Shown here piece after piece: positions 50,910 to 57,646 of a stretch of 64,000 nucleotides of DNA. Under the pieces are notes generated by a model. It did not search any database, was not told where the DNA came from, and saw nothing but the letters and a program-made list of their open reading frames with translations. Location: the NCBI RefSeq assembly GCF_016863475.1, contig NZ_BOOY01000032.1, positions 1 through 64,000 on the forward strand, given 5' to 3'. The DNA is from Spirilliplanes yamanashiensis (lineage in GTDB: Bacteria > Actinomycetota > Actinomycetes > Mycobacteriales > Micromonosporaceae). A program made the translations under genes and the position numbers. Each line of letters starts with the position of its first letter. Within the stretch, counting starts at the first letter, position 1.

Positions 50910-52187
50910 ATGCAGTTGTCCGACGTCATCTTCGCCCTGATCGGCGTCGGTGCCCTGCTCGCCGGGATCCTGCCGCGGCTGGTGGAACGGCGGCCGCTGT
51001 CGCTGCCGATCGCGTTCCTCGGGCTGGGCGTGCTGGTGTTCGCGCTGCCGCTGGGCCTGCCCACGGTCGACCCGCTGGCGCACCCGAAGATCACCGAGCA
51101 CCTCACCGAGGCGGGCGTGATCGTGGCGCTGATGGGCGCGGGCCTGAAGATCGACCGGCCGCTGGGCTGGCAGCGGTGGATGTCGACGTGGCGGCTGCTG
51201 CTGATCGCGATGCCGGCGACGATCGCCGCGGTGGCGCTGCTGGGCTGGTGGTGGGGCGGGCTGGTGCCGGCGGCGGCGCTGCTGCTGGGCGCCGCCCTGG
51301 CCCCGACCGACCCGGTGCTGGCCGCCGACGTGCAGGTGGGCGAGCCGACCGACGACGAGGACTCGGAGGACGAGGTGCGCTTCGCGCTGACCTCGGAGGC
51401 GGGCCTCAACGACGGGCTGGCGTTCCCGTTCGTCTACGCGGCGGTCGCGATGGCGGCGACCGCCGGCATGGGCTGGTTCGGCGACTGGGTCCTTCAGGAC
51501 GTGCTGATCAAGGGCGTCGTGGGCGTGGTGGGCGGCATCGTCATCGGCAAGCTGCTCGGCCGGCTGTTCTTCCGGTCCCGCAACGACGCGCTGCGGCTGG
51601 CGCGGCACTCGGAGGGGTTCCTGGCGGTCGCCGCGACGTTCCTGGCGTACGGGGTCGTCGAGGTGGCGGGCGGCTACGGCTTCCTGGCCGTGTTCATCGC
51701 CGCGCGGGCGATCCGCCGCGCGGAGCGGTCCCACGACTACCACCAGGTGCTGCACGACTTCGCCGAGCAGATCGAGCGGCTGCTGACGATGCTGTTGCTG
51801 CTGCTGTTCGGCGGCGCGCTGATCGACGGACTGCTCGCGCCGCTGACGTGGGGCGCCGTGGCGGTGGCGCTGGCGCTGGTGTTCGTGGTGCGGCCGCTGG
51901 TGGGCCGGCTGTCGCTGCTGGGGTCGCCGGGGCACCGCGCGGAGCACTGGGTGATCGGCGCGTTCGGCATCCGCGGGATCGGCACGTTCTACTACATCGC
52001 GTACGCGGTGAGCCACGCCGAGTTCCCGCGCGCGGACCTGGTGTGGGCGACGGCGGGCCTGGTGGTGGTGGTCTCGGTGGTGCTGCACGGGGTGGCGGCG
52101 ACGCCGGTCATGCGGATGCTGGACCGGGCGCACGAGCGCTCGACAGCCGGGTCCGCGCCTCCATCAGTGCGAACCCCAGCAGGTTGA
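50910..52187 (+). CDS. Na+/H+ (cation/proton) antiporter, CPA1 family
   Basis: The product has 425 residues from an ATG with CGGAGG above. About twelve membrane helices. The conserved antiporter core is ALAPTDPVLAADVQVGE (the TDP unwound-helix motif) followed by ALTSEAGLNDGLAFPFVY (the ND motif with Asp for ion binding). The C-terminal half ends GAFGIRGIGTFYYIAYAVSHA, with the Arg of the NhaP group. It is expected to extrude Na+ or K+ in exchange for protons. The 3' end overlaps the convergent NADAR gene by 80 bases. Confidence 0.93.
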   Translation: MQLSDVIFALIGVGALLAGILPRLVERRPLSLPIAFLGLGVLVFALPLGLPTVDPLAHPKITEHLTEAGVIVALMGAGLKIDRPLGWQRWMSTWRLLLIAMPATIAAVALLGWWWGGLVPAAALLLGAALAPTDPVLAADVQVGEPTDDEDSEDEVRFALTSEAGLNDGLAFPFVYAAVAMAATAGMGWFGDWVLQDVLIKGVVGVVGGIVIGKLLGRLFFRSRNDALRLARHSEGFLAVAATFLAYGVVEVAGGYGFLAVFIAARAIRRAERSHDYHQVLHDFAEQIERLLTMLLLLLFGGALIDGLLAPLTWGAVAVALALVFVVRPLVGRLSLLGSPGHRAEHWVIGAFGIRGIGTFYYIAYAVSHAEFPRADLVWATAGLVVVVSVVLHGVAATPVMRMLDRAHERSTAGSAPPSVRTPAG

Positions 52188-52701
52188 GCCCGCGCCACTG
52201 CCGCGGGTCGGCGGTGCGCCGGTCGTCGGCGGCCAGGCCGATGCCCCAGACGCGGTCGAGCGGGCTCGCCTCGACGAGGACCCGGCCGCTGGTGCCGAGC
52301 AGGTAGCCGAGCAGCTCGGGGTGCGCGCCGAACTTCGCCTCGCTGCCGGCGACGACGAGCGCGAAGCGGTGCCGTACCCAGGTGTCCTCGTCGAACCGGG
52401 CGACCCGGCGGCCGAGGTCCTTGGCGGCGCCGGGGCTGGGCGCGGCGAGCACCTGCTCGGCGACGGCGTGGTCGCCGAACAGCCGGGCCTTGCCGGCCAT
52501 CATGTAGTGCTCGGCGGTGGGGTAGCGCACGCCGCCGGCCTCGAACGGCGCCTCGTACCACTGGCTGAGGCAGGACGGCCCGACCTCGCCGGGGTAGCGG
52601 GGGCGGTGGCCCCAGAAGGCGAGGTACTTCATGCGCGCGCCGCGGGTCACGGCGGCGCACAGCTCCTCGGCGGTGCGGGCGGCCAGCGCGTCGTTCGTCA
52701 C
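52108..52701 (-). CDS. NADAR family protein (ADP-ribose-linked hydrolase)
   Basis: The product has 197 residues from a GTG. NADAR signatures: MKYLAFWGH at the start, CLSQWYEAPFEAGGVRYPTAEHYMMAGKARLFGD, LAAPSPGAAKDLGRRV and the C-terminal PLDRVWGIGLAADD, GLNLLGFALMEAR. Family members cleave N-glycosidic bonds; some act in riboflavin-related metabolism and others reverse guanine ADP-ribosylation on DNA as antitoxins of DarT. No DarT gene lies in the window. A LexA-type box stands 43 bases above the start, shared with the divergent DUF3072 gene. Confidence 0.9.
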   Translation of the reverse strand: MTNDALAARTAEELCAAVTRGARMKYLAFWGHRPRYPGEVGPSCLSQWYEAPFEAGGVRYPTAEHYMMAGKARLFGDHAVAEQVLAAPSPGAAKDLGRRVARFDEDTWVRHRFALVVAGSEAKFGAHPELLGYLLGTSGRVLVEASPLDRVWGIGLAADDRRTADPRQWRGLNLLGFALMEARTRLSSARAPGPASA

Positions 52702-52743
52702 GGGGGCAGCCTGCCAAGGATTGGGCCGGACGCGCCAGGGTAT

Positions 52744-52759
52744 TGGAACATCCGTTCGA
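52744..52759. promoter_or_regulatory. Predicted LexA (SOS) box
   Basis: TGGAAC-ATCC-GTTCGA matches the mycobacterial consensus TCGAAC-N4-GTTCGA at 11 of 12 positions. On the other strand it fits CGAACRNRYGTTYC of Gram-positive LexA exactly. It is 25 bases before the DUF3072 start and 43 before the NADAR start. Confidence 0.65.
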
Positions 52760-52783
52760 CATGATCGATGGAGGGGTGCCGCG

Positions 52784-53002
52784 ATGAGCGACAACGTGAA
52801 GCAGGAGCAGGACCCGGGTTCGAACACCGTCAAGGACCCGGAGGACTGGGTGACCGGCGACGAGCCGGCGACCGGCGCGCAGCGCTCGTACCTGCAGACG
52901 CTGGCCGAGGAGGCGCACGAGGAGGTGCCGGCGGACCTGTCCAAGGCGGACGCCTCGCGCGCGATCGACGAGCTGCAGGAGCGCACCGGCCGCGGCCGCT
53001 GA
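52784..53002 (+). CDS. DUF3072 domain protein
   Basis: The product has 72 residues from an ATG with GGAGGGG above. The first third is acidic (KQEQDPGSNTVKDPEDWVTG). The rest is the DUF3072 helix pair, ATGAQRSYLQTLAEEAHEEV and LSKADASRAIDELQERTG, a motif shaped like a small DNA- or protein-binding unit. It is predicted to be under LexA control by the box upstream; its function is unknown. Confidence 0.88.
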   Translation: MSDNVKQEQDPGSNTVKDPEDWVTGDEPATGAQRSYLQTLAEEAHEEVPADLSKADASRAIDELQERTGRGR

Positions 53003-53033
53003 CGTTCGCGCACTCCCGGGAGGGGGCGGTGCC

Positions 53034-53049
53034 GTCAACTATGGTTGAC
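53034..53049. promoter_or_regulatory. Operator 1, GTCAAC-TATG-GTTGAC palindrome
   Basis: A perfect 6-base inverted repeat with a 4-base spacer. Its right arm plus the next A forms a TTGACA -35 hexamer (53045-53050) for the HTH gene at 53082. Confidence 0.75.
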
Positions 53050-53061
53050 AGCGCCGCCCCC

Positions 53062-53077
53062 GTCAACGTAAGTTGAC
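53062..53077. promoter_or_regulatory. Operator 2, GTCAAC-GTAA-GTTGAC palindrome
   Basis: A second perfect copy, 28 bases centre to centre from the first. It covers the -10 hexamer TAAGTT (53069-53074; 18 bases after the -35), which stands 7 bases before the ATG, so the message is probably leaderless. Binding here would block the promoter. Confidence 0.75.
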
Positions 53078-53081
53078 AGTC

Positions 53082-53318
53082 ATGACCGAGGCAACGGACC
53101 TGGCAGCCGCCGCCGGCAGCGCCGATCCCCGAGTCGGGCTGCGCGCCGTCGTGGCGCTGCGCCGCCTGCTCGAGGGCCTGGAGAACCTCCAGGTGGCGAA
53201 CGCGCGCCGGCAGGGCTGGTCATGGCAGGAGATCGCGGACGCGCTCGAGGTGACCCGCCAGGGCGTCCACAAGAAGCACGCCGGCCGGGTGCCGGCGCAG
53301 GATCCCCGGGAGGCGTGA
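53082..53318 (+). CDS. Small helix-turn-helix regulator
   Basis: The product has 78 residues. After a short helical dimerisation segment (RAVVALRRLLEGLENLQVANA) comes the helix-turn-helix GWSWQEIADALEVTRQGVHKKHA. It is the likely binder of the two palindromes in its own promoter. It is co-transcribed and coupled (TGATG) with a Clp-N-domain protein, an arrangement seen in other actinomycetes. A related gene with the same palindrome lies at 62458. Confidence 0.85.
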   Translation: MTEATDLAAAAGSADPRVGLRAVVALRRLLEGLENLQVANARRQGWSWQEIADALEVTRQGVHKKHAGRVPAQDPREA

Positions 53319-53887
53319 TGTTCGAACGATTCACCCAGGCGGCCCGCGACGCCGTCGTGCGCGCCCAGACGGAGGCGCGCTCGCTCGACCACGGGCACAT
53401 CGGCACCGAGCACCTGCTGCTCGCGCTGCTCGGCTCCGGGCTCGCCGTGCCCGGGCTCACCTACGAACGGGTACGCGCCGAGGTGCGCGACCGGGTGCGG
53501 GTGACCCCCGACGTGCAGCCCGACCGCGACGAGGCCGACGCGGCCGCCCTGCGCGCCATCGGCATCGACCTCGACCAGGTGCGCCGCGCCATCGAGGAGA
53601 ACTTCGGCGTGGGCGCCTTGCACCTGCCCCGCCCGGCGCCGAAGAAGAGCTGGTGGCGGCGGGCGTCCGGGCACGTGCCGTTCACGCCGCGGGCGAAGAA
53701 GGTGCTGGAGCTGTCGCTGCGCGAGGCGATCCGGCTCAAGCAGAACTTCATCGCCCCGGAGCACATCATGCTCGGCGTGCTGCGCGAGGACGGCGGCCTG
53801 GCCGCCCTGATCATGGCCGACGCCGGCGTCGAACCCGCGGTCGTGCGCGGCGAGCTGGAACGCGCCCTGTCGGCCCGGGCCGCCTAG
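53318..53887 (+). CDS. Clp N-terminal-domain protein (stand-alone, ClpC-like)
   Basis: The product has 189 residues. It starts with the Clp_N motif MFERFTQAARDAVVRAQTEA, GHIGTEHLLLALLG, followed after a linker (PKKSWWRRASG) by a second Clp-N repeat, FTPRAKKVLELSLREAIRLK, IAPEHIMLGVLREDGG. There is no AAA+ module, so it cannot unfold proteins by itself. It probably acts as a substrate-binding adaptor or decoy for ClpC-ClpP. Start overlaps the HTH stop by one base. Its TAG overlaps the convergent stop of the next gene. Confidence 0.9.
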   Translation: MFERFTQAARDAVVRAQTEARSLDHGHIGTEHLLLALLGSGLAVPGLTYERVRAEVRDRVRVTPDVQPDRDEADAAALRAIGIDLDQVRRAIEENFGVGALHLPRPAPKKSWWRRASGHVPFTPRAKKVLELSLREAIRLKQNFIAPEHIMLGVLREDGGLAALIMADAGVEPAVVRGELERALSARAA

Positions 53888-54261
53888 CCCGCGGCGGGGC
53901 TGGCGTGGGCGGCGACGATCCGCCAGTCGCCCACGCCGTCGCGCAGCCAGGTGCGGGTGTAGCGCAGCCGGGCCGCGAACGGCACGCCGTCGAACGTGCC
54001 CTCCAGGGTGCCGAGGAACCACGTCACCCCGGCGTCGCCGGCGACGAGCACCGTCAGCTCCTCCTCGTCGACGCGGGTCATCGCCTGCCGCCGCGAGCGG
54101 TGGTTGGCCAGGTCGTCGGCCTTGGAGTAGGTGCCCCCGTCCGGCCCGCCGGTGAAGATGAGCCGGTCGTCGAGCAGCCGGTCCAGCTCGGCGGTGTCCC
54201 CCGCCAGCTGGGCCGCCTGCAACCGGCGCTCGGCCTCGCGCAGTGAGTCCTCCGCCTCCAT
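53884..54261 (-). CDS. SnoaL/DUF4440-like nuclear-transport-factor-2 fold protein
   Basis: The product has 125 residues from the ATG at 54261. The NTF2 cone is recognised from LREAERRLQAAQLAGDTAELDRLLDDRLIFTG, DGGTYSKADDLANH and the strands VTWFLGTLEGTFDGVPFAARLRYTRTW, DWRIVAAHAS. Members serve as small ligand-binding proteins or enzymes of varied function. It is monocistronic, 43 bases from the divergent cutC gene. Confidence 0.87.
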   Translation of the reverse strand: MEAEDSLREAERRLQAAQLAGDTAELDRLLDDRLIFTGGPDGGTYSKADDLANHRSRRQAMTRVDEEELTVLVAGDAGVTWFLGTLEGTFDGVPFAARLRYTRTWLRDGVGDWRIVAAHASPAAG

Positions 54262-54303
54262 CCCGGGACCGTACCAAGCGCGCCCCCGGGCACGGATGCG
54301 ACC

Positions 54304-55005
54304 ATGTCGACCATGGAACCGGTCCTCCTGGAAGTCATCGCGCTCGACGCCGAGGACGCGCGGCAGGCGCAGGAGGGCGGCGCCGACCGCATCGAGCTGG
54401 TCAGCGACATGGCCCGGGCGGGGCTCAGCCCGTCGCCCGGCACGGTGGCCGCGGTCCGCGCGGCGACGAGCCTGCCGATCCGCACGATGGTGCGCGCCGA
54501 CGACGGCTTCGCGGCGGGCGACGTGGACGCGCTGCGCCGCACGGCCCGCGACCTGCGCGACGCGGGCGCGGACGAGTTCGTGCTCGGCTTCCTCGACCCG
54601 GCCGGCGCGGTGGACGTCGCCGCGGTGACGGCCGTGCTGGAGGTCCTGGACGGCAGCCCGTGGACGTTCCACCGGGCCATCGACCACGCGGCCGACCGCT
54701 CGGCGGCCTGGGCGGCGCTGCGCGGCCTGCCGGGGCTGGACTGCGTGCTGACGTCCGGCTGCCCGGGCGGGGTCGGCGACGGCGTCGGCGTGCTGCTCGC
54801 CGACGTGGCCGAGCGCCACGGGGTGCGGGTGCTGGTGGGCGGCGGGCTGCGCGAGGAGCACGTCGGGCCGCTGCGCGCGGGCGGCGTGGACGCGTTCCAC
54901 ACCGGCGGCGCGGCCCGGCCGGGCGGGGACTGGTCGGCGCCCGTGGACGCGGCGCTGGTCCGGGGCTGGCGCGCGGCGATCACCTCGGCCGCCTCAGCGC
55001 AGTAG
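54304..55005 (+). CDS. cutC: CutC family protein (copper homeostasis)
   Basis: The product has 233 residues (ATG at 54304 or 54313). The TIM-barrel CutC pattern is clear: LLEVIALDAEDARQAQEGGADRIELVSDMARAGLSPS, PIRTMVRADDGF, FVLGFLDPAGAVD, WTFHRAIDHA, and DCVLTSGCPGGVGDG with GVDAFHTGGAARP near the end. CutC was first linked to copper tolerance, but a direct copper role is debated. No other metal genes are adjacent. The end overlaps the convergent APH gene by 12 bases. Confidence 0.93.
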   Translation: MSTMEPVLLEVIALDAEDARQAQEGGADRIELVSDMARAGLSPSPGTVAAVRAATSLPIRTMVRADDGFAAGDVDALRRTARDLRDAGADEFVLGFLDPAGAVDVAAVTAVLEVLDGSPWTFHRAIDHAADRSAAWAALRGLPGLDCVLTSGCPGGVGDGVGVLLADVAERHGVRVLVGGGLREEHVGPLRAGGVDAFHTGGAARPGGDWSAPVDAALVRGWRAAITSAASAQ

Positions 55006-55914
55006 CGGCAGCAGCGCCTCAGCGACGGCGAGCGGGCGCCCGTCCGGCGGGCCGCCGGTGTCGGCCGTCCACACCTCCGACAGCACCGCCTGCACGAAGC
55101 CCCAGGCGACGACCCGGTCGCGGTCGGCGCCCAGCCCGGCGGCCAGCCGCTCGATCCGCCGGGGCAGCAGGGCGACGGCGTCGACGGCGCCGACGGCGCC
55201 GGCCGCGGCGCCGAGCGGGTTGTACAGCAGGGCCGCCGGCTCGTACGACGGGTCGCCGACGAGGCCGTGCGGGTCGATGGCCAGCCACGGCTCGCGGCCG
55301 GCGCGCAGCAGGTTGTCGTGGTGCAGGTCGCCGTGCAGCACGACCCGTCCGGTGGGCGCCGCGACCAGCTCGCCGAACAGCGCGTCGGCGCGGCGGACCA
55401 GCGGCACGGGCACGCTGCCGGGCCACTCGCGCAGGTTCGCGGCGAACGCGCCGCGCCGCGCGGCCAGCTCCGGCAGCGCCACGCCGGGCGGCGCGGGCCG
55501 GTGCAGCCGGCGGATCGCCGCGATCAGGGCGTCGGTGGCGGCGTCGTCGTCGGCCGGGACCAGCGCCGCGGCCGTGCCGCCGGGCTCGGCGCGTTCCAGC
55601 AGCAGCGCGCCGCGCTCGTCGTCGCGGGCGAGCAGCCGCACCGCGCCGCGGCCGGCCCAGGCGGCGAGAGCCGCGGCCTCCCCGGCGAGGTGCCCGGCGG
55701 ACGGTACGCCGAGCTTGAGCACGGCGGGGGTGCCGTCGGCGCGCCGGGCCCGGGCGACCCAGTTGAGGCTCGGCGGGTACGCCGGGCCGAGGGTGAGCTG
55801 CCACCGGGCGGCGACGTCGGCCGCGGTGGCGGGCAGCGCGTCGGCCCAGCGGGCCCCCTCGGCGCCCCAGACGGCGGCGGCCCGGGCGCGCAGCCGCGGC
55901 GGGACGGAGATCAC
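54994..55914 (-). CDS. APH(6)-like aminoglycoside/hydroxyurea phosphotransferase
   Basis: The product has 306 residues from a GTG. The kinase motifs are WVARARRADGTPAVLKLGVP (ATP-binding Lys), catalytic loop VVLHGDLHHDNLL and metal-binding IDPHGLVGDPSYEPAALLYNP. This HGDLHHDN/IDPHG combination is characteristic of the streptomycin-6-phosphotransferase and hydroxyurea-kinase family. The true substrate is unknown, since many chromosomal members do not confer resistance. It is divergent from the MarR regulator gene and shares its palindromic promoter region. Confidence 0.88.
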   Translation of the reverse strand: MISVPPRLRARAAAVWGAEGARWADALPATAADVAARWQLTLGPAYPPSLNWVARARRADGTPAVLKLGVPSAGHLAGEAAALAAWAGRGAVRLLARDDERGALLLERAEPGGTAAALVPADDDAATDALIAAIRRLHRPAPPGVALPELAARRGAFAANLREWPGSVPVPLVRRADALFGELVAAPTGRVVLHGDLHHDNLLRAGREPWLAIDPHGLVGDPSYEPAALLYNPLGAAAGAVGAVDAVALLPRRIERLAAGLGADRDRVVAWGFVQAVLSEVWTADTGGPPDGRPLAVAEALLPLLR

Positions 55915-55943
55915 CGGCCGGACTCTAGCCGTACCCCCTGGTA

Positions 55944-55957
55944 TTTCAGATTTGAAA
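55944..55957. promoter_or_regulatory. Palindromic operator in the MarR-pirin promoter
   Basis: TTTCA-GATT-TGAAA lies between the presumed -35 and the -10 (TATGGT at 55962) of the MarR gene. This is the usual site for autorepression by a MarR-type dimer. It may also influence the divergent phosphotransferase gene. Confidence 0.6.
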
Positions 55958-55961
55958 GAAG

Positions 55962-55967
55962 TATGGT
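55962..55967 (+). promoter_or_regulatory. -10 element for a leaderless transcript (MarR gene)
   Basis: TATGGT, then 6 bases, then the ATG at 55974. Confidence 0.55.
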
Positions 55968-55973
55968 TCGAGC

Positions 55974-56435
55974 ATGGCCGAACCGCTCACCGAGTCGCAG
56001 CAGCGGGCCTGGCGCGCCTTCATCGAGGGCAGCTGGGCGCTGCACGACCGGCTGGAGGACGACCTGCGGGCGCAGACCGGGCTGAGCATGTCCGACTACC
56101 ACGTGCTCGTGGTGCTGTCCGAGGCGTCCGGGCGGCGGCTGCGCATGGGCGAGCTGGCCGGCCGGCTCGTCTTCTCGCCGAGCCGGTGCACCTACCAGAT
56201 CAGCTCGATGGTGCGCCGCGGCCTGGTCGCGAAGGAGAACTGCCCCGGCGACCGGCGCGGCCAGGAGGCCGTGCTCACCGCCGAGGGCCTCGCCGCCCTG
56301 CGCGCCGCGGCCCCGCTGCACCTCGCCACCGTCCGCCAGACCCTCGTCGACGACCTCGACGACGCCGAGATCGCCGTCCTCGACCGCGTCTTCACCCGCC
56401 TCGGCGCGCGCCTGCGCGCCCCGTCGGCCACCTGA
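55974..56435 (+). CDS. MarR-family transcriptional regulator
   Basis: The product has 153 residues. Helix 1 WRAFIEGSWALHDRLEDDLRAQTGLSMSDYHVLVVLSEA, the winged helix RMGELAGRLVFSPSRCTYQISSMVRRGLV with wing CPGDRRGQEAVLT, and the C-terminal dimerisation helix all fit MarR. A cysteine in the recognition helix (SPSRCTYQ) and one in the wing (ENCPGD) could give redox sensing. It is the first gene of a two-gene operon with pirin, a known combination in oxidative-stress control. Confidence 0.92.
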   Translation: MAEPLTESQQRAWRAFIEGSWALHDRLEDDLRAQTGLSMSDYHVLVVLSEASGRRLRMGELAGRLVFSPSRCTYQISSMVRRGLVAKENCPGDRRGQEAVLTAEGLAALRAAAPLHLATVRQTLVDDLDDAEIAVLDRVFTRLGARLRAPSAT

Positions 56436-56448
56436 GAGAAGGTCCGTC

Positions 56449-57399
56449 ATGCCCGCCATCACCGTCGACGACGTCCTCGTGCTGCCGCGCCTGCCGCGGC
56501 TCGACCCGGCCACCACCGAGTTCCGCGCGGTGCGCCGGCTCACCACCGCGCCCACCGGCTACGAGGGCGAGGGCTTCCCCGTCCGGCGCGCCTTCGCCGG
56601 CGTGCCCGTGCCCGAGCTCGACCCGTTCATCCACCTCGACCAGATGGGCGAGGTCGACTACGCGCCGGGCGAGCCCAAGGGCACGCCGTGGCACCCGCAC
56701 CGCGGCTTCGAGACCGTCACCTACATGATCGACGGGATCATGGACCACCAGGACACCCACGGCGGCGGCGGCAGCATCACCGACGGCGACACCCAGTGGA
56801 TGACCGCCGGCAGCGGGCTGCTGCACATCGAGGCGCCGCCGGAGCACCTGGTCACCAGTGGCGGGCTGTTCCACGGCCTGCAGCTGTGGGTCAACCTGCC
56901 CCGGGTCGCCAAGATGATCGCCCCGAAGTACCAGGACATCCGCGGGCGCGCGGCCGCCCTGCTGACCACGCCCGACGGCGGCGGCCTCATCCGCGTCATC
57001 GCCGGCGAGGTCGCGGGGCACGCCGGGCCGGGCACCACCCACACGCCCATCACGATCACGCACATCACGCTGCAGCCGGGCGCCCGGCTCGACCTGCCGT
57101 GGAACTCCGCCTTCAACGCGCTGGTCTACACGCTCAGCGGCCGCGGCACCGTCGGCGCCGAGCGGCGGCCGATCCAGCAGGGCCAGCTCGCCGTGCACGG
57201 GCCCGGCGAGGCGATCCGGGTCGACGCGACCGACACCCTCGACCTGTTCGTCATGGGCGGCCAGCCGATTCGCGAGCCCGTCGCCCACTACGGCCCCTTC
57301 GTCATGAACACCCGCGCGGAGCTGATGCAGGCGTTCGAGGACTTCCAGAAGGGCCGGCTGGGCGTCATTCCCGCCGGGCGGCTCCCGCACACCGACTGA
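56449..57399 (+). CDS. Pirin family protein
   Basis: The product is a 316-residue bicupin. The N-terminal cupin has the metal-binding pattern PWHPHRGFETVTYMIDG, followed by HQDTHGGGGSITDGDTQWMTAGSGLLHIEAPPE, with His and Glu ligands for Fe or Ni. The second cupin (NALVYTLSGRGTVGAERRPI) is degenerate, as is usual. Bacterial pirins include quercetin dioxygenases and regulators of pyruvate metabolism; which applies here is unknown. It follows the MarR gene by 13 bases. Confidence 0.94.
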   Translation: MPAITVDDVLVLPRLPRLDPATTEFRAVRRLTTAPTGYEGEGFPVRRAFAGVPVPELDPFIHLDQMGEVDYAPGEPKGTPWHPHRGFETVTYMIDGIMDHQDTHGGGGSITDGDTQWMTAGSGLLHIEAPPEHLVTSGGLFHGLQLWVNLPRVAKMIAPKYQDIRGRAAALLTTPDGGGLIRVIAGEVAGHAGPGTTHTPITITHITLQPGARLDLPWNSAFNALVYTLSGRGTVGAERRPIQQGQLAVHGPGEAIRVDATDTLDLFVMGGQPIREPVAHYGPFVMNTRAELMQAFEDFQKGRLGVIPAGRLPHTD

Positions 57400-57422
57400 G
57401 CCGGCGCGGGCTCGGACGTGGG

Positions 57423-57542
57423 CTAGATCATGAACATGCCCGCCACGCCCGCCAGCACCATCAGCAGGACGGCGATCAGCAGGCCACGGTCGGCGGACGC
57501 GGCGGTGTCGGCGGGCGTGGTGGCGAGGGGTTCGCTGCTCAC
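57423..57542 (-). CDS. 39-residue single-pass membrane protein
   Basis: GTG start with GGAAGGA about 12 bases above. Sequence features: a hydrophilic N-terminus (SSEPLATTPADTAAS) and a membrane helix GLLIAVLLMVLAGVAGMFMI reaching the stop. It is divergent from phospholipase D. It is below the size usually called, but the composition, start site and hydrophobic helix support it. Role unknown. Confidence 0.5.
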   Translation of the reverse strand: MSSEPLATTPADTAASADRGLLIAVLLMVLAGVAGMFMI

Positions 57543-57646
57543 GGTGGGACGATTCCTTCCAGATCACGGCGGACGGGACGCCGGACGTGCGGACCCGCGG
57601 GCGGCGGGCATACGGTGAGGGCTTCGTCGACCTCGGAGGGCTGCCC

